A stretch of 6,319 bases of DNA from positions 1 through 6,319 of the forward strand of contig VBPB01000152.1 in the NCBI GenBank assembly GCA_005893365.1, read 5' to 3'. The position numbers and the translations under genes are program-made. The notes beneath the pieces were generated by a model, which worked only from the letters and a program-made list of their open reading frames with translations, had not been told where the DNA came from and made no database searches. Positions 5,185 to 6,319 of this stretch are shown in pieces (positions within the stretch are counted from its first letter, which is position 1; every line of letters starts with the position of its first letter). The stretch comes from Candidatus Eiseniibacteriota bacterium. Its GTDB lineage: Bacteria > Eisenbacteria > RBG-16-71-46.

Positions 5185-5216
5185 GCCGCCGGGCGGACCA
5201 CCGCCCGTCTCGCGGC
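5185..5216 (+). promoter_or_regulatory. Bulged GC-rich hairpin between prs and rplY
   Basis: CGGGCGG (5190-5196) pairs with CCGCCCG (5201-5207) around an ACCA tetraloop. GCCGC (5185-5189) then pairs with GCGGC (5212-5216), leaving TCTC (5208-5211) bulged. This gives 12 bp in 32 bases, ending 15 bases before the rplY Shine-Dalgarno sequence. No T-tract follows. It could be a processing or attenuation site, or a binding element for a ribosomal protein. The fold alone does not choose between these. Confidence 0.5.
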
Positions 5217-5243
5217 GCCTGCGACAAGCAAGGAGGAGAGGTC

Positions 5244-5963
5244 ATGGCAGTCATCCCGTTGAGCGGCACGCGCCGCGAAAGCCTCGGCAAGGGCGGCGCC
5301 CGCAAGGCGCGCGCCGCCGGCCGCATCCCCGCGGTGCTCTACGGCCACGGCGAGCAGCCGGTGGCGGTCGCCATCGAGGCGCGCGCCTTCGACCTCGCGC
5401 TGCGGGGTCACAAGGGCGGCAATCCGATCGTGAACCTGGCGGTGAACGGCGGCGAGTTCACCGCCCTGATCCGCGACGTGCAGTACGACCCGATCAGCCA
5501 CGCCATCCTGCACCTGGACTTCCAGCACATCTCGCTCACCGAGACCATCGAGGTGAAGGTGGCGGTGGCGCTGACCGGCCTGCCGCTGGGCGTCAAGGAC
5601 GGCGGCGGCATCCTCGAGACCATCCTGCGCGAGCTCGACGTCCGCTGCCTGCCGACGGCGATCCCGGCGTCGATCTCGGTGGACGTGAGCCACCTCAACA
5701 TCGGCGACTCGGTCCACGTCCGCAACATCGCGATGCCGGACATCACCATCCTCAACGACCTCGACGAGACGGTCGCGACGGTGGTGCCGCCGACCGTGAT
5801 GGAGGAGAAGCCGGCGGAGGAAGTGGTGGCGGAGACCGCGACCACCGAGCCCGAGGTGATCACCAAGGGCAAGAAGGACGAGGAGGAGGCTGCGGCCGGC
5901 GAGGGCAAGGACAAGGAGAAGAAGGAAGAGAAGGGCAAGAAGGAGGAGAAGGGGAAGAAGTAG
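5244..5963 (+). CDS. rplY: 50S ribosomal protein L25, long Ctc/TL5 form
   Basis: L25 binds 5S rRNA in the large ribosomal subunit. The 239-residue protein has the N-terminal 5S-binding domain (about 1-95) with RESLGKGGARKARAAGRIPAVLYG in outline, and YDPISHAILHLDFQHI (81-96). It continues into the Ctc-type C-terminal beta domain (about 100-185), including GGILETILRELDVRCLPTAIP in outline. From residue 187 comes a charged low-complexity tail of about 50 residues, ending in alternating Lys/Glu blocks, probably disordered. Such tails are common in long L25 proteins. AGGAGGAG at 5231-5238, 5 bases before ATG 5244, fixes the start. Only 3 bases separate its stop from pth. The purine-rich DNA of the tail may also supply the ribosome site for pth. 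Confidence 0.95.
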   Translation: MAVIPLSGTRRESLGKGGARKARAAGRIPAVLYGHGEQPVAVAIEARAFDLALRGHKGGNPIVNLAVNGGEFTALIRDVQYDPISHAILHLDFQHISLTETIEVKVAVALTGLPLGVKDGGGILETILRELDVRCLPTAIPASISVDVSHLNIGDSVHVRNIAMPDITILNDLDETVATVVPPTVMEEKPAEEVVAETATTEPEVITKGKKDEEEAAAGEGKDKEKKEEKGKKEEKGKK

Positions 5964-5966
5964 GCC

Positions 5967-6319
5967 GTGCGGCTGGTGGTGGGGCTCGGCAATCCCGGCG
6001 AGCGCTACGCGGCCACGCGGCACAACGTGGCCTGGTGGGTGCTGGGGTCGCTCGCCGAACGCTGGCGCGGGACCGACACATCGGTGGCCGGGGTCTACAT
6101 GGCCCGGCAGGCGACGGTCGGTGGCGTGTCGGTGGCGCTGATGCAGCCGAGCACCTTCATGAACCTGGCCGGGCAGGCGGTCGAGCGGTGGCGGCACGAG
6201 CATCCGGGCGAGCCCGAGGATCTGTTGGTCGTCAGCGATGACGTTTACCTGCCGCTCGGGACCCTGCGCCTGCGGGCGCGCGGGTCGAGCGGCGGGCACA
6301 AGGGCCTCGAGAGCATCGA
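5967..6319 (+). CDS. pth: Peptidyl-tRNA hydrolase, 3' end outside window
   Basis: Pth cleaves peptidyl-tRNAs released by stalled ribosomes, recycling tRNA in the cytoplasm. The frame starts at GTG 5967 and stays open to the window end (117 codons plus 2 bases; full proteins are about 190). Motifs: VVGLGNPGERY (4-14) with Asn9, TRHNVAWW (17-24) with catalytic His19, MQPSTFMNLAGQAV (59-72) with Asn66, and SDDVYLPLG (90-98) with Asp91. These match N10, H20, N68 and D93 of the E. coli enzyme. The next motif reads GGHKGLESI, with Lys112 where E. coli has Asn114. GTG is the only start that keeps the GLGNPG motif; purine-rich AGGGGAAG (5950-5957), inside the rplY tail, is the likely ribosome site. 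Confidence 0.95.
   Translation, partial: MRLVVGLGNPGERYAATRHNVAWWVLGSLAERWRGTDTSVAGVYMARQATVGGVSVALMQPSTFMNLAGQAVERWRHEHPGEPEDLLVVSDDVYLPLGTLRLRARGSSGGHKGLESI

Noticed and set aside
3841..5216. Spacer hairpins as classic intrinsic terminators
   Set aside because: None is followed by a T-tract, so only the spoVG 3' hairpin is kept as a tentative terminator.
4238..6299. Very long minus-strand ORFs opposite prs and rplY/pth
   Set aside because: Their His/Arg/Asp-rich low-complexity products mirror GC-rich codon positions of the + strand genes, with no motifs or ribosome sites.
1..6319. Mobile element, CRISPR array, phage or defence system
   Set aside because: No transposase, integrase, regularly spaced repeats or defence-family motifs on either strand; all supported genes are housekeeping or envelope genes.

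Overview
This is ordinary but tightly packed chromosomal core sequence from a GC-rich bacterium. Every supported gene is on the + strand. Genes for dTDP-rhamnose and heptose sugars suggest a Gram-negative-type envelope. The order ispE, spoVG, tRNA-Gln, prs, rplY (long, Ctc/TL5-like L25), pth resembles Deltaproteobacteria/Myxococcota, Gemmatimonadota or Eisenbacteria-like lineages. That placement is inferred from gene order and composition and is not proven. I see no mobile element, CRISPR array, phage gene or defence system.

Left block (1-3405): an envelope-sugar and isoprenoid operon. It holds rfbD (5' end outside the window), gmhA, a UbiA-family polyprenyl-phosphate phosphoribosyltransferase and ispE. 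Each junction is a 4-base stop/start overlap (ATGA, GTGA, GTGA), which suggests translational coupling. gmhA carries an Arg/Thr-rich C-terminal tail built on an 18-base tandem repeat.

Middle block (3406-4243): a candidate 30-codon leader ORF with a strong Shine-Dalgarno sequence overlaps the spoVG start by ATGA. A probable sigma70-type promoter, overlapping a 10-bp AT-rich palindrome, lies inside ispE upstream of it. After spoVG comes a 254-base spacer with several GC-rich hairpins and a good promoter (TTGACT, 17-base spacer, TAGATT). That promoter reads into tRNA-Gln(UUG) and then prs. The tRNA-prs spacer folds into a two-part hairpin.

Right block (4244-6319): prs (PRPP synthase), rplY (ribosomal protein L25 with a Lys/Glu-rich tail) and pth (peptidyl-tRNA hydrolase, cut by the window end). 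A bulged hairpin separates prs from rplY, and only 3 bases separate rplY from pth.

Functionally, prs makes PRPP, which the upstream phosphoribosyltransferase would consume. IspE belongs to the MEP pathway that supplies isoprenoid units, and hence polyprenyl carriers. RfbD and GmhA make activated or precursor sugars for surface polysaccharide. tRNA-Gln, L25 and Pth belong to translation. I found no clearly new system. The best leads are the leader ORF before spoVG, the promoter hidden in ispE, the structured spacers, the GmhA tail and a divergent PRPP-loop in Prs.
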